Assembly: GCF_004785795.1 (NCBI RefSeq)
Contig: NZ_SRRO01000001.1
Location: 4,907,206-4,971,205, forward strand
Source of the DNA: Nocardioides eburneiflavus
GTDB lineage: Bacteria; Actinomycetota; Actinomycetes; Propionibacteriales; Nocardioidaceae
Direction of reading: 5' to 3'
DNA: 64,000 nucleotides
Made by a program: the position numbers and the translations under genes
In this document: positions 1 through 9,315 of the stretch, piece by piece
Layout: each line of letters begins with the position of its first letter
Position numbering within the stretch: the first letter of the stretch is position 1
Notes under the pieces: generated by a model
What the model was told of the DNA's origin: nothing
Seen by the model: the letters and a program-made list of their open reading frames with translations, nothing else
Databases searched by the model: none

Positions 1-182
1 ACGACCTCAACGCCGACGACCGCCGCGATCCCGGCACCCGCCGCACGACCTACGCCCAGCCCGTGCAGCCCGTACGCAACGGCGACCTCGCCAACCTCGC
101 GCTGGACCTGCTCGACCTCGACGCGGTTCCCGGAAGTGAGCACAACTCCGGGCTCGGTCTCGACGTCTCACTCGCGAACTGA
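1..182 (+). CDS. C-terminal end of an unidentified protein
   Basis: The frame beginning at base 3 is open to a TGA at 180-182 and encodes about 59 residues. The tail contains PVRNGDLANLALDLL followed by AVPGS, a pattern I loosely associate with the C-terminus of alkaline phosphatase/type I phosphodiesterase-like proteins. The catalytic part lies upstream of the window, so the family cannot be confirmed. The next gene starts 18 bases later on the same strand and may be cotranscribed. Confidence 0.45.
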   Translation, partial: DLNADDRRDPGTRRTTYAQPVQPVRNGDLANLALDLLDLDAVPGSEHNSGLGLDVSLAN

Positions 183-200
183 TCCCCCGTGGAGGCTCCC

Positions 201-1754
201 TTGTCCGTGCTGAGACACCTGTCCGTGGCGACCGCGCTCGCCGTGGCGTCGTCGACTGTCCTGCTGGCACCCGCCTCCGGGCGCCCGTCCGCCGCGCCGC
301 AGGCGCCCGACAACAGCGCCGCCGCCGTCGGCTGGCCGCCGGCTCCGACGACCCAGATCGTCATCGACACCGGCGGTGTCGCGGTGGGCCGCGAGGACTA
401 CGTCCCCGGCACCGTGACCATCGACGGCGTCACCCACGTCACCGAGGTCCGCGGGCGCGGCAACTCCACGTGGAGCTGGCCCAAGAAGCCCTACAAGCTC
501 AAGCTGGAGGAGGACGCCGCGCTCATCGGCTCGCGGCCCTTCGACGAGTGGGTGCTGCTCGCCGGCTACGGCGACCGCAGCGGCCTGCGCACGGCGGCCG
601 CTTTCGCCGTGGCTGCGCAGACGCGGCTGGCCTGGACCCCGCGCTTCCGCTTCGTCGAGGTCGTCCTGAACGGCCAGGTGCAGGGCCTCTACATGCTCAC
701 CGAGCAGGTCGAGCAGGGGAAGGGTCGCGTCGACCTGCCCGACGACGGCTACCTCCTGGAGATGAACAAGCGCTACCTCAGGGACGGCGAGCCGGGGTTC
801 CGCACCGGCAACGGCACGGCCGTCGCCTTCAAGGACCCCGACGAGATCACCAAGCGGCAGCGCCGCGAGGTGCGGGGCGCCGTGCGGCGCTTCGAGAAGG
901 TCCTCTACGGCAAGTCGTTCGCCCACCCCACCCGCGGCTACGCCAAGTACGTCAACGTCAAGCGCATCATCGACTGGTACGTCGTCGAGGAGCTGTTCTC
1001 CAACCAGGACTCCAACTTCCAGTCCAGCGTCAACTTCAGCTGGGTCCCCGGCAAGAAGTTCGTCTTCGGTCCGGTCTGGGACTTCGACCTGAGCGCCGGG
1101 ACGCGGTGGCGCGACTACGGACCGCCGGACGTGTGGCACACCCGCGAGGGACGTCACTGGGTCGCCCGGATGCTCGAGGACCCCGCGTTCTCGGCGCGGG
1201 TCAAGAGCCGGTGGGCGCGACTGCGTCCCGCCGTGCGCGAGGTGGTCTCCCAGCTGCCCGCGGCAGCAGCGACGCTCGCCCCGGCCGCGCAGGCCGACTG
1301 GCGCCAGTGGCACGAGTCGGGCGACCTCGAGTGGACCCACCACGCGAAGACCCTCGACGGCGAGGTCGCCTACCTCGGCGAGTGGCTCACCAAGCGCATC
1401 GAGTGGCTGAGCAAGAACGAGGTGCGCCTCGGCGGCACCCGGCAGTCGACCGAGGAGCGCGAGCGCACCGTGTGGGTGCCCGTGCAGCTGCAGTCCCCCG
1501 CCACCACGTCGGTGCAGGTCTCCTGGAGCCTCCAGGCCGGCAGCGCGACGCCCGGCGTGGACTACGTCGACGAGCAGGGGCAGGTGACCTTCGCACCGGG
1601 CCAGAAGGAGCGCGACGTGCCGGTGCGGATCCTCGACGACACCGAGACGGAGCGGCGCGAGACCCTGCGCGTGCTGCTGACCGGGTCGTCCAGGGAGCTC
1701 GTCATCGGCTCCCCGAACGTCGCCACGGTGGCGATCCGGGGCAATCGCCGCTGA
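201..1754 (+). CDS. Secreted CotH-kinase family protein with C-terminal Calx-beta domain
   Basis: About 517 residues. A signal peptide at residues 1-30 is followed by a CotH-type domain (about 50-400) with RGRGNSTWSWPKKPYKLKL, EWVLLAGYGDRSGLR, a VLNGQVQGLYMLTEQ segment and GPVWDFD. CotH proteins are atypical kinases; the known Bacillus member phosphorylates spore-coat proteins, but the substrate here is unknown. Residues about 420-517 (GVDYV, TFAPGQ, RILDDTETE) look like a Calx-beta repeat, an extracellular calcium-binding fold. I chose the TTG at 201 because GGAGG lies at 191-195; the in-frame GTG at 189 would overlap that site. The protein is predicted to be exported. Confidence 0.85.
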   Translation: MSVLRHLSVATALAVASSTVLLAPASGRPSAAPQAPDNSAAAVGWPPAPTTQIVIDTGGVAVGREDYVPGTVTIDGVTHVTEVRGRGNSTWSWPKKPYKLKLEEDAALIGSRPFDEWVLLAGYGDRSGLRTAAAFAVAAQTRLAWTPRFRFVEVVLNGQVQGLYMLTEQVEQGKGRVDLPDDGYLLEMNKRYLRDGEPGFRTGNGTAVAFKDPDEITKRQRREVRGAVRRFEKVLYGKSFAHPTRGYAKYVNVKRIIDWYVVEELFSNQDSNFQSSVNFSWVPGKKFVFGPVWDFDLSAGTRWRDYGPPDVWHTREGRHWVARMLEDPAFSARVKSRWARLRPAVREVVSQLPAAAATLAPAAQADWRQWHESGDLEWTHHAKTLDGEVAYLGEWLTKRIEWLSKNEVRLGGTRQSTEERERTVWVPVQLQSPATTSVQVSWSLQAGSATPGVDYVDEQGQVTFAPGQKERDVPVRILDDTETERRETLRVLLTGSSRELVIGSPNVATVAIRGNRR

Positions 1755-1784
1755 TCCCCGGCCCGGTGGTCCGTCGCCCGGTGA

Positions 1785-2414
1785 TCACCGTCGCCTGACC
1801 GCGGCGGCCTCACCGGGCAGGGGCCAGGGGTTGAACCGGCAGCCGCCGGTGCCCTTGGACTGCTGCATCATCACCGGCGCCCTGCCCCTTCCGCCGCACG
1901 ACGCGTGCCCGAGGCCGAGCCAGTGCCCGGTCTCGTGGTTGACGACCAGGTGGCGGTAGTCGCGCAGCGACCGGCCGGCCGCGTTCCACGCAGGTGATGC
2001 GTGCGCCCACCGCAGCTGGTTGATCACGACGTGGCGCCCGACCCGGCACGACCACTGCACGGAGCAGCCGGCCGCGAAGGACGGCAACGTCCCGGCGGCG
2101 GCGAGCACGAGCGTGAAGTCCCCGCCCCGGCGTACGCGGCGGAACTGCACCCCACCCGCCCGCCAGCCGCGCGGGTCCTCGAAGGTCTCCTGCGCCTGGC
2201 GCCGGAACACCTTCAGCGAGGCCGTGATCCGGCCCCGGGTGGTGACCGAGTAGGTGACGCGGCGGCGCACCGGCACGGCGTACGCCTCGGCGGTCTGCTC
2301 CGTCGCGCCCGGCGTACGCCGGTCGCGCGCCTCGGCCTCGAAGGCTGCCGCGGACGGGGCGAACAGGGTGAGGGCGAGCGCGACCGCGACGAAGGCGCGG
2401 GCGGGCCGGGTCAT
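1785..2414 (-). CDS. Secreted DUF3152 protein, predicted zinc metalloprotease fold
   Basis: 209 residues. A signal peptide (about 1-25, cut after SAAA) precedes a domain with NHETGHWLGLGH, the HExxHxxGxxH zinc motif of the metzincin type. DUF3152 proteins are common exported actinobacterial proteins of unknown substrate. Four cysteines, in CSVQWSC, ASCGG and GGCRF, may form disulfides. The gene is divergent from the DUF4406 gene. TAGGCT at 2421-2426 lies 6 bases before the ATG with no Shine-Dalgarno, suggesting a leaderless transcript. Confidence 0.8.
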   Translation of the reverse strand: MTRPARAFVAVALALTLFAPSAAAFEAEARDRRTPGATEQTAEAYAVPVRRRVTYSVTTRGRITASLKVFRRQAQETFEDPRGWRAGGVQFRRVRRGGDFTLVLAAAGTLPSFAAGCSVQWSCRVGRHVVINQLRWAHASPAWNAAGRSLRDYRHLVVNHETGHWLGLGHASCGGRGRAPVMMQQSKGTGGCRFNPWPLPGEAAAVRRR

Positions 2415-2420
2415 GCCGGG

Positions 2421-2426
2421 AGCCTA
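2421..2426 (-). promoter_or_regulatory. Putative leaderless -10 box of the DUF3152 gene
   Basis: TAGGCT on the minus strand, then CCCGGC and the ATG at 2414. It lies back to back with the -10 box of the divergent DUF4406 gene, so the two promoters share only about 40 bases. Confidence 0.55.
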
Positions 2427-2441
2427 CGCCCGGTGCGGCGG

Positions 2442-2447
2442 TAGGGT
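2442..2447 (+). promoter_or_regulatory. Putative leaderless -10 box of the DUF4406 gene
   Basis: TAGGGT followed by the 7-base spacer CCGGGCC and the GTG at 2455; no purine-rich ribosome site is present. Confidence 0.55.
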
Positions 2448-2454
2448 CCGGGCC

Positions 2455-2775
2455 GTGCTCGAACGACCTGAGATCGTCTGCCTCTGCGGCTCGATGCGCT
2501 TCGCCGAGGAGATGCGCGCGGCGAACCGTGACCTGACCTTCGCCGGTGTCATCGTCGTCGCGCCGGGCGAGGCGGACGAGGGGGACGAGGGGGCGGGCGA
2601 GGTGGTGACCGCCGAGCAGAAGGCCGCACTGGACGCACTGCACCTGGCCAAGATCGACCTGGCTGACCGCGTCCTGGTGGTGAACCCCGGCGGGTACGTC
2701 GGCGAGTCCACGAGGCGGGAGATCGCCCACGCCCGGGCAGCCGGCAAGCCGGTGTCGTTCACCGATCCCGTCTGA
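2455..2775 (+). CDS. DUF4406-like small protein (nucleoside 2-deoxyribosyltransferase fold)
   Basis: 106 residues from the GTG at 2455. The N-terminus IVCLCGSMRF and the later LADRVLVVNPGGYVGESTRREIAHA match the nucleotide-binding loop and the Gly-Gly-x-x-Gly-x-S-T/E-x-E pattern of DUF4406 and related 2-deoxyribosyltransferase-like proteins. These usually act on nucleosides or nucleotides, but no substrate can be assigned. A longer in-frame extension upstream was rejected because it crosses the divergent promoter region and shows no coding character. Confidence 0.7.
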   Translation: MLERPEIVCLCGSMRFAEEMRAANRDLTFAGVIVVAPGEADEGDEGAGEVVTAEQKAALDALHLAKIDLADRVLVVNPGGYVGESTRREIAHARAAGKPVSFTDPV

Positions 2776-2842
2776 CACACCGGAGTGGTCCGAGCGCGCC
2801 GGTGGCCCCGCTCGTGAGTGCTGAGCAGGGTGTGGGGCGGGG

Positions 2843-4294
2843 TCATCGTCGGCGGGGTCGTGGGATGCCAGGTGGGGCTGCCACATCCGGTGGTTCTGGT
2901 GGCTCGAGGTTGGTGGTGCCGGTGTGGTCGCGGCGGTAGCGGTGGCCGTGCGGTGAGGTCCACTCGAACACTCCGGGCGCGACCATGGCGTATCGCCAGG
3001 GTGAGTGGGTCTTGAGGCGGTGGTGGAACCGGCACAGGCAGGCCAGGTTGCTCGTGGTCGTCGGGCCGGGTTGCGGTCGGCCCTCGGCGTGGGCGTCGTC
3101 GTCCCACGGGATGATGTGGTCGCTGTCGCAGCGCCGTGCCGGGCGGGAGCAGAACGGGAACACGCAGGTGCGATCTCTCAGGATCACGTGTTCGCGGATC
3201 GTTGCCGGGACCTTCCGCGTCTGCGCGGTCAGCGTGGTGTTGAGGTCGATGACGGGCTTGATGGTGACCTCGGTGCGGGTGTCGGCGCACCAGGACTGGA
3301 CCTGCTCGAGCAGGACCAGGCGCTGGCCGTTCTCCATGCGGCCGGTGGGCCCGAACACGGTGGTGTCGCCGGAGAAGGAGGCGTCGACGTGGGCGTGGAT
3401 CACGACCGCGCGGGCGGCGGGCAGGTGCGACTCGTCGGCGTCGCCGCCGCCAGCGCCGGTGTCCTCCAGGTCGGCGCCGCCGCCGGCGAGATCCAGAGCA
3501 GTCTGGGTCCGGGCGAGGTCACCGAGCGCCTTGGCCCGTCGGGCGTCGAGCGGCAGCAGCGACCCGAGGGCCTGCTGCTCCTTGGCCTTGTGGGCGAGGG
3601 CGCGGTCGAGGTCGAGGGCGTCGGCGATGTCGACCTCGGCCTCGATCCGCAGGGTGCCGGCGTAGTGCACGTCCTCGGTGTCGACGGTGACGTGGCGGGG
3701 GTCGACGTGCAGGTAGCCGTCCTCGGGGTCCTGCGCGGGGTCGGCGGTCGCGAGGTCGTAGCGCCTGATGGTCTCGGCGACGAGGCGGTCGAGCTGCGCG
3801 GACCCGACCCGCCCGGCGACGGCGGCGACCTGCGCGTCGACGAACCCGGCCGCCTCACGAGTCAACGCGGGTGAGGAGTGGATCGTGGTGTCCGCGATCG
3901 CCCGGGCCCGCCACGCGGGCACCTGCCCGGCGTGGACCTGTGCCCAGAGCCGGGGGAGGCGGTGGCGCAGCTCGAGGGCGTGGCCGATGAGCTTCTTCGC
4001 CGCGGTCGTGGTGATGCCGAGGGTGGTGCCGAGCTCGGCGCAACAGAACTCCGCCACCAGCGGAGCACCCTCCCCGGCGATGGGCTCCTCGTGCTGCGAC
4101 CCCGACACCGTGAACGACGCTGCCGTGTGGATCGACTCCGGCGGGTGCAGGTCCGCCCACCGGGCGGCGAGAGCGAGCTGGCGGGCAGCCTCGGAGTTCT
4201 CGACGTCACGGGAGGCCTTGATCGTGGCGAGCAGGTCGGCGGGTGAGAGGTCGTCCGCGACCCCTCGTGCCCCGGCTGCCAGCGTCTCGATCAT
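2843..4294 (-). CDS. DUF222 domain HNH endonuclease (13E12 repeat family)
   Basis: 483 residues. The helical DUF222 region (about 1-330) is followed by a C-terminal HNH nuclease (about 375-440) with CVFPFCSRPARRCDSDHIIPW and NLACLCRFHHRLKTH, including the zinc-binding cysteines and the DH and HH residues. Such genes occur in many copies in Nocardioides and mycobacteria; their role is not established. A second, diverged copy lies at 33496-34944. The start is the ATG at 4294, preceded at 7 bases by TACAAT; the frame continues open further upstream into cysM, but that part is antisense-like noise. Confidence 0.85.
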   Translation of the reverse strand: MIETLAAGARGVADDLSPADLLATIKASRDVENSEAARQLALAARWADLHPPESIHTAASFTVSGSQHEEPIAGEGAPLVAEFCCAELGTTLGITTTAAKKLIGHALELRHRLPRLWAQVHAGQVPAWRARAIADTTIHSSPALTREAAGFVDAQVAAVAGRVGSAQLDRLVAETIRRYDLATADPAQDPEDGYLHVDPRHVTVDTEDVHYAGTLRIEAEVDIADALDLDRALAHKAKEQQALGSLLPLDARRAKALGDLARTQTALDLAGGGADLEDTGAGGGDADESHLPAARAVVIHAHVDASFSGDTTVFGPTGRMENGQRLVLLEQVQSWCADTRTEVTIKPVIDLNTTLTAQTRKVPATIREHVILRDRTCVFPFCSRPARRCDSDHIIPWDDDAHAEGRPQPGPTTTSNLACLCRFHHRLKTHSPWRYAMVAPGVFEWTSPHGHRYRRDHTGTTNLEPPEPPDVAAPPGIPRPRRR

Positions 4295-4301
4295 GTGCTC
4301 G

Positions 4302-4307
4302 ATTGTA
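4302..4307 (-). promoter_or_regulatory. Leaderless -10 box of DUF222 gene, shared with the second copy
   Basis: TACAAT, then CGAGCAC and ATG. Ten bases further upstream is ACTGTCGG. The other DUF222 gene has ACTGTCGG, ten bases, TACCAT, CGAACAC, ATG in identical spacing, so the element is conserved between copies whose coding parts have diverged. Confidence 0.65.
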
Positions 4308-4366
4308 GTCGTCGGGTCCGACAGTTGGCCATGGCTGTGGACGGTTCGTGGCCCACGAGGTTGAAC

Positions 4367-4444
4367 GTGGTTTCGAGGCTCGCGGAGTTCATCCTGAGGA
4401 GCCGAGGGACGAGGCGTCTCGAAGGGCTCGCACCTCGACCACCG
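4367..4444. repeat. Short imperfect inverted repeat of the TTTCGAG type
   Basis: The left arm GTGGTTTCGAGG and the right arm CACCTCGACCAC are near complements enclosing GC-rich sequence with GGCGTCTCGAAGG. It fills the gap between the DUF222 gene and cysM. A related copy (GAGGTTTCGAGACG) lies at 52331-52382. Such elements are scattered in Nocardioides intergenic DNA; it could act as a terminator. Confidence 0.5.
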
Positions 4445-4476
4445 ACGACAACCGCCGAGAAGAGGGGCGTCCCTCC

Positions 4477-5436
<960 letters not shown>

Positions 5437-5709
5437 TCAGCCTCCGGCGACGGCAGGCAGGACGACGACCTGGTCGCCGTCGGAGAGCTCGGCGTCGAGG
5501 CCGCCGATGAAGCGGACGTCCTCGTCGTTGATGTAGACGTTGACGAACCGCCGCAGGTCGCCGTCGTCGATCAGGCGGTCCTTGATGCCGGGGTGGTTGC
5601 CCTCGAGGTCGTCGATCAGCTCGGACAGCTTGCCGCCCGTGCCGTCGACGGCCTTGGCGCCGTCGGTGTAGGTGCGCAGGATGGTGGGGATCCGGACCTC
5701 GATGGCCAT
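5437..5709 (-). CDS. cysO: Sulfur carrier protein CysO (ubiquitin-like, MoaD/ThiS family)
   Basis: 90 residues ending in AVAGG; the C-terminal Gly-Gly is the residue pair adenylated and converted to a thiocarboxylate. The body (VRIPTILRTYTDG, GNHPGIKDRLID, FVNVYINDEDVRF, DGDQVVVLPA) is a typical beta-grasp carrier. CysM adds the sulfur to phosphoserine, leaving a CysO-cysteine conjugate that Mec cleaves. Its ATG overlaps the mec stop codon by one base (TGATG), indicating translational coupling. Confidence 0.93.
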   Translation of the reverse strand: MAIEVRIPTILRTYTDGAKAVDGTGGKLSELIDDLEGNHPGIKDRLIDDGDLRRFVNVYINDEDVRFIGGLDAELSDGDQVVVLPAVAGG

Positions 5710-6170
5710 CAGGGGGTGCTCTCTTCCTCGGTCTGCGGGGGCGTGATCGTGACCTCTTCCTCGGTCACGACTCCGTCGATGATTCTGTAGGACCTGAACT
5801 CCACCGGGCCCTCAGTATTCCCCCCGTCCTCGTCGAAGCTGTCCCGTGTGCTGACGAGCACGTAGTGGGCGTTCGGCTCGCTCGCGAGCCCGATGTCGGT
5901 CCGGCTGGGGTAGGCCTCGGTGGCGGTGTGGGAGTGGTAGACGACCACCGGCTCCTCGTCGCGGGCGTCCATGTCCTTGTAGAGCGCGAGCAGCTCGGTG
6001 GAGTCGAACTCGTAGAACGTCGGGCTGCCTGCGGCGTTGACCATCGGGATGAACCGCTCCGGGCGGTCGCTGCCCTCCGGGCCGGCGACGACGCCGCACG
6101 CCTCGTCGGGGTGGTCGCGCCGGGCGTGCGCCACGATGGCGTCGTAGATCTCCTGGTCGATGGTCAGCAC
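5709..6170 (-). CDS. mec: JAMM/MPN+ metalloprotease Mec, hydrolyses CysO-cysteine
   Basis: 153 residues. The JAMM zinc motif is complete: the upstream glutamate in DEACG and HSHTATEAYPSRTD (H-x-H-x7-S-x2-D). In Mycobacterium this enzyme releases cysteine from the CysO C-terminus. The GTG at 6170 is the start because TACCCT at 6178-6183 stands 7 bases before it and no Shine-Dalgarno exists; upstream in-frame codons would run into the MFS gene. First gene of the mec-cysO-cysM operon and divergent from the transporter. Confidence 0.93.
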   Translation of the reverse strand: MLTIDQEIYDAIVAHARRDHPDEACGVVAGPEGSDRPERFIPMVNAAGSPTFYEFDSTELLALYKDMDARDEEPVVVYHSHTATEAYPSRTDIGLASEPNAHYVLVSTRDSFDEDGGNTEGPVEFRSYRIIDGVVTEEEVTITPPQTEEESTP

Positions 6171-6177
6171 GCCGTCA

Positions 6178-6183
6178 AGGGTA
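6178..6183 (-). promoter_or_regulatory. Putative leaderless -10 box of mec-cysO-cysM
   Basis: TACCCT on the minus strand, spacer TGACGGC, then the GTG of mec at 6170. It sets the start of the cysteine operon. Confidence 0.55.
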
Positions 6184-6249
6184 GGCCGGATATCGATGTG
6201 ACCCGACCACGTCTCAACGCATAGTCTTGACGTCGAGAGACTTGGGGGG

Positions 6250-7512
6250 ATGCAGGACATGTCGATGACGCGCGCGCACGCGCAGCTCACGCGCCGGGGC
6301 ATCCCCGTCGAGCGCGACCTGCGCGTCCTGGCGCTCGGTTCGTTCGCCAACCGGTTCGGCGCCGGGGCGGTCATGACGACCAGCGCGCTCTACTTCACCC
6401 GCCAGGTCGGCTTCTCGGCCGCCGAGGTCGCCCTCGCGCTCGCGGTCGCCGCCGTGGTGGGGATCCTCGTCCAGGTCCCGGCCGGCCAGCTCGGCGACGG
6501 CCACGGCCCGCGCCGGGTGCTGACGGTCTTCATGGTCGGCGCCGCGCTCACGAGTGCGCTGCCCGCACTGGCGCGTACGCCGTGGCAGCTCGCGGCCCTG
6601 CTCGCCCTGCTCACCCTCTTCGAGCGCTCGGCGGGCTCCGTGCAGCAGGGCGTGATCGCGCAGCTCGCGACCGGCGGCCGCGGCGTGCAGTTCAAGGCGT
6701 ACCTGCGCGCCGTGACCAACACCGCGATCGGCCTGGGGTCGGTCTTCGGCGGTGCGGCCCTCGTCGTGGACGAGACCTGGGCCTACGTCTCGGTCTTCGT
6801 CCTCAACGCCGTCTTCACCGGTTTCGCCGCGTGGAACACGACCCGGCTGCCCGACCTGCCCGCCTACGTACGCCTCGAGGGCGAGCCGCGGCTCGCGGTG
6901 CTGCGCGACTGGCCCTACGTCGCCGTCGTCGCGCTGACCGGGCTGTTCTCGCTGCACTTCTTCGTGATGGAGCTCGGGCTGGCCCTCTACATCTCCGAGC
7001 GCACGGCCGCCCCGCCGGTGATGGTCGCGGTCCTGCTGGTCGTCAACACCGCGTGCGTCGCGCTCTTCCAGGTACGCCTGTCCCGCCGCGCCGACTCGGT
7101 CGAGGCCGGCGCACGGGCGCTGGTCCGGGGCGCGGTGTGGATCGCCGCCGGCTTCGCGATCGTGGCACTGGCCGACCGCGGCGACGCGACCTTCGCGATC
7201 GCGGTGCTCGTCGTCGGGTCGCTGGTCCACGTCGTCGGCGAGATGATCGGCTCCGGCGGCCAGTGGGGCCTGCAGATGGGGCTCGCCCCGCACGAGCGGC
7301 AGGGCCAGTACCAGGGCTTCGCCGGCCTCGGCTTCAGCGTCATCGCCGTCATCGGGCCCCCGATCGTGACCCTGCTGTGCGTGGGGATGGGCGAGACCGG
7401 CTGGCTCGTGCTCGCCGTCCTGATGCTCGCCGTCGCGCTGGTCACGGTGCCGGTCTCCCGGTGGGCGCTCGCCTCTCGTGAGCGCTACGGGGTGCTCACG
7501 CACTCGGGCTGA
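6250..7512 (+). CDS. Major facilitator superfamily transporter
   Basis: 420 residues with about 12 hydrophobic segments. The loop after the second segment, GQLGDGHGPRRVL, is a variant of the MFS motif A (GxLaDrxGrRxxl). Substrate unknown. It is divergent from mec and not obviously part of the cysteine pathway. Three ATGs at 6250, 6259 and 6265 are possible; a run of six G at 6244-6249 touches the first, so the second, 9 bases from the run, may be the true start. Confidence 0.8.
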   Translation: MQDMSMTRAHAQLTRRGIPVERDLRVLALGSFANRFGAGAVMTTSALYFTRQVGFSAAEVALALAVAAVVGILVQVPAGQLGDGHGPRRVLTVFMVGAALTSALPALARTPWQLAALLALLTLFERSAGSVQQGVIAQLATGGRGVQFKAYLRAVTNTAIGLGSVFGGAALVVDETWAYVSVFVLNAVFTGFAAWNTTRLPDLPAYVRLEGEPRLAVLRDWPYVAVVALTGLFSLHFFVMELGLALYISERTAAPPVMVAVLLVVNTACVALFQVRLSRRADSVEAGARALVRGAVWIAAGFAIVALADRGDATFAIAVLVVGSLVHVVGEMIGSGGQWGLQMGLAPHERQGQYQGFAGLGFSVIAVIGPPIVTLLCVGMGETGWLVLAVLMLAVALVTVPVSRWALASRERYGVLTHSG

Positions 7513-7518
7513 GCGGCC

Positions 7519-8727
7519 TCACACCCAGATCGCGGCCGGGATCCCGTCGGAGAACACCTCGGGCTCGCCCGGCAGCGACTCCGACACCCCGAGCGCGTGG
7601 CGTCCGGCCGTCCAGGCCACCGCGCAGGCGTCGAGCAGGTCGTCCTCGCCGAACCCGGACCCGCGGAACCACGGCGGCGCCCCGATGCCGTGCGCGGCGA
7701 GCGCCTCGCGCCGGGCGCGGACGCCGTCGGGGTCCTTCTTGCGGGCCAGCACGGGGGCCTCGGCCATCCGGGCGAAGCTCACCTCGGGGTGCACCTCGAT
7801 CACCTCCGCGCCGGGGCCGGAGCGGACCCAGGCGTCGACCTCGAGCACCTTGGCGCCCAGTGCGTACGCCTGGGCGCTGACGCTGGTGCGCCCGTCGGTC
7901 GCGGCGAGGTTGGCCTCGCGCGCCTCGGCGTAGGTCGCCGCCTCGAGCGCGGAGCGCACCGGCGTGGAGAACACCGAGGACGCCTTGCCGACCAGCACGC
8001 GGCGCGCCTCGGCGTCCGCGAGCCGGCCGCCGTCGTCCGGCAGGCCGATGGGGATGTCGACGGCGACCACGTGCACGTCGTGCTGCTCGCGGACCAGCCC
8101 GACCAGGCTCGTGATGTCGGCGGCGACGAAGACCGAGGCGCGCAGCGCGGGGTCGAGGACCACGCCGACCCAGCCTGCCGGGCAGGCGTCGACGCCGAGC
8201 ACCGGAGCCGGCGGCCTGAGGACGGGCCGCGGCTCGGCGCCGTCCTGGCCGTCCGGAGTGGCGAACCGCGCCTCGCGCTCGTCGCTCAGTGCTGCGTCGA
8301 TGCGGGCGAGCATCACCTCGGACATCGGCGGGAGGCCGTCGACGGGCCACCACCGGACGTCGCTCGACTCGTCGTCGGCGACGCGGGCCTCACCCTCCAG
8401 CCAGGTGCAGGCGAAGGTGAGGTCGAGGTAGGCGGCCCGGTCGCCGTTGGCGTGCACGATCTCCGGGTGGGCGCCGGCCGTGGCGAGCCGGTCGACCCGT
8501 ACGCGTACGCCGGTCTCCTCAGTCACCTCCCGCGCCGCGGCCACTGCGGGTTCCTCGCCGGGGTCGACGATGCCGGTGACCGGGGTCCACTGGCCATTGT
8601 CGGAGCGCCTCACCAGCAGCACCTGGTCCGCGCGTCGCACGACGGCGGTGACGGCTGGCAGCCAGAGCGGGTGGTCGCTGCCGATCTTCTCCCGGATGGC
8701 GAGGATGAACTCGGGGACGGGGCTCAC
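7519..8727 (-). CDS. Nudix hydrolase fused to DUF429 domain
   Basis: 402 residues. Residues about 1-155 are a Nudix domain with the full box GIVDPGEEPAVAAAREVTEE plus TGV (G-x5-E-x7-R-E-x2-E-E-x-G). Residues about 175-402 are a DUF429 domain: VLGVDACPAGWVGVVLD, VDIPIGLPDDGGR, VHPEVSFARM and DDLLDACAVAWTAGR, a RNase-H-like fold of unknown activity. Nudix enzymes cleave nucleoside diphosphate derivatives; the fusion suggests a nucleotide or nucleic-acid linked role. The GTG start overlaps the stop of the DUF2017 gene (GTGA), so it is the third gene of the clpS operon. Confidence 0.8.
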   Translation of the reverse strand: MSPVPEFILAIREKIGSDHPLWLPAVTAVVRRADQVLLVRRSDNGQWTPVTGIVDPGEEPAVAAAREVTEETGVRVRVDRLATAGAHPEIVHANGDRAAYLDLTFACTWLEGEARVADDESSDVRWWPVDGLPPMSEVMLARIDAALSDEREARFATPDGQDGAEPRPVLRPPAPVLGVDACPAGWVGVVLDPALRASVFVAADITSLVGLVREQHDVHVVAVDIPIGLPDDGGRLADAEARRVLVGKASSVFSTPVRSALEAATYAEAREANLAATDGRTSVSAQAYALGAKVLEVDAWVRSGPGAEVIEVHPEVSFARMAEAPVLARKKDPDGVRARREALAAHGIGAPPWFRGSGFGEDDLLDACAVAWTAGRHALGVSESLPGEPEVFSDGIPAAIWV

Positions 8728-9314
8728 GCCGTCAGTGCCTCGACGATCGTCTCCTGGAGGTAGCCGACCCACTCGTAGATGTCGTGCGCCTGGGCGCGCG
8801 GGTCGTCGTCGGGCAGCGAGTGCCAGTAGTGCTCGTCGCCGGCCTCGACCCCGAGGCGGGTGGCCAGCGCGAGCCGGATGTCGGTGAAGGCACGCATCCA
8901 CGTCTCCGCCTCGCCGTGGGAGAGCTCGACGTCGATGACCAGGCCGTCCTCGGTCAGCTCGGGCGGCAGCCCGGCCTCCTCGAGGACGTCGATGATCGAG
9001 CCGGACGCCGCCGCCTTGCCGTCGCGGAGCCCACCCTCGGTGAACCGGCGGAAGTCGGAGGCGGCCTCCTCGTCCTCGGGGTAGGCCGTGGGGAACAGGC
9101 GTGCCAGGACCGGGTCCTCGGGGATCGTGGTGGCACCGGAGAACTCCGCCATCAGCGCCTCGAACGGATCGGCGGTCGGTGCTGCGGGCTCGGCGCGCTC
9201 GTTGCGCAGCAACTCGACCATCTGCGAGGCCAGGGAGCGCAGGAGGTCGGCCTCGAACCCGGAGAAGGTCGCGATCACGTTCCCGGTCCTGCGGTGCCGT
9301 TCGAAGCCGCTCAC
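8724..9314 (-). CDS. DUF2017 protein encoded downstream of clpS
   Basis: 196 residues, acidic, mostly helical. DUF2017 proteins accompany clpS in actinobacteria (Rv1332 in M. tuberculosis sits between clpS and the mec region), but their function is not known. The recognisable core includes FSGFEADLLRSLASQMVELL at the N-terminus and EDGLVIDVELSH in the middle. The start is a GTG one base after the clpS stop. Nothing is missing relative to the usual length. Confidence 0.82.
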   Translation of the reverse strand: MSGFERHRRTGNVIATFSGFEADLLRSLASQMVELLRNERAEPAAPTADPFEALMAEFSGATTIPEDPVLARLFPTAYPEDEEAASDFRRFTEGGLRDGKAAASGSIIDVLEEAGLPPELTEDGLVIDVELSHGEAETWMRAFTDIRLALATRLGVEAGDEHYWHSLPDDDPRAQAHDIYEWVGYLQETIVEALTA

Positions 9315-9315
9315 C

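Noticed and set aside
168..1343. Long open frame on the minus strand opposite the CotH gene
   Set aside because: Its product is low-complexity (Val/Gly/Ala/Arg) with no family resemblance, and arises from third-position GC of the real gene on the plus strand.
6214..7503. 429-codon open frame opposite the MFS transporter
   Set aside because: His/Asp/Arg/Gly-rich translation typical of a shadow frame; the plus-strand protein has clear membrane segments and motif A.
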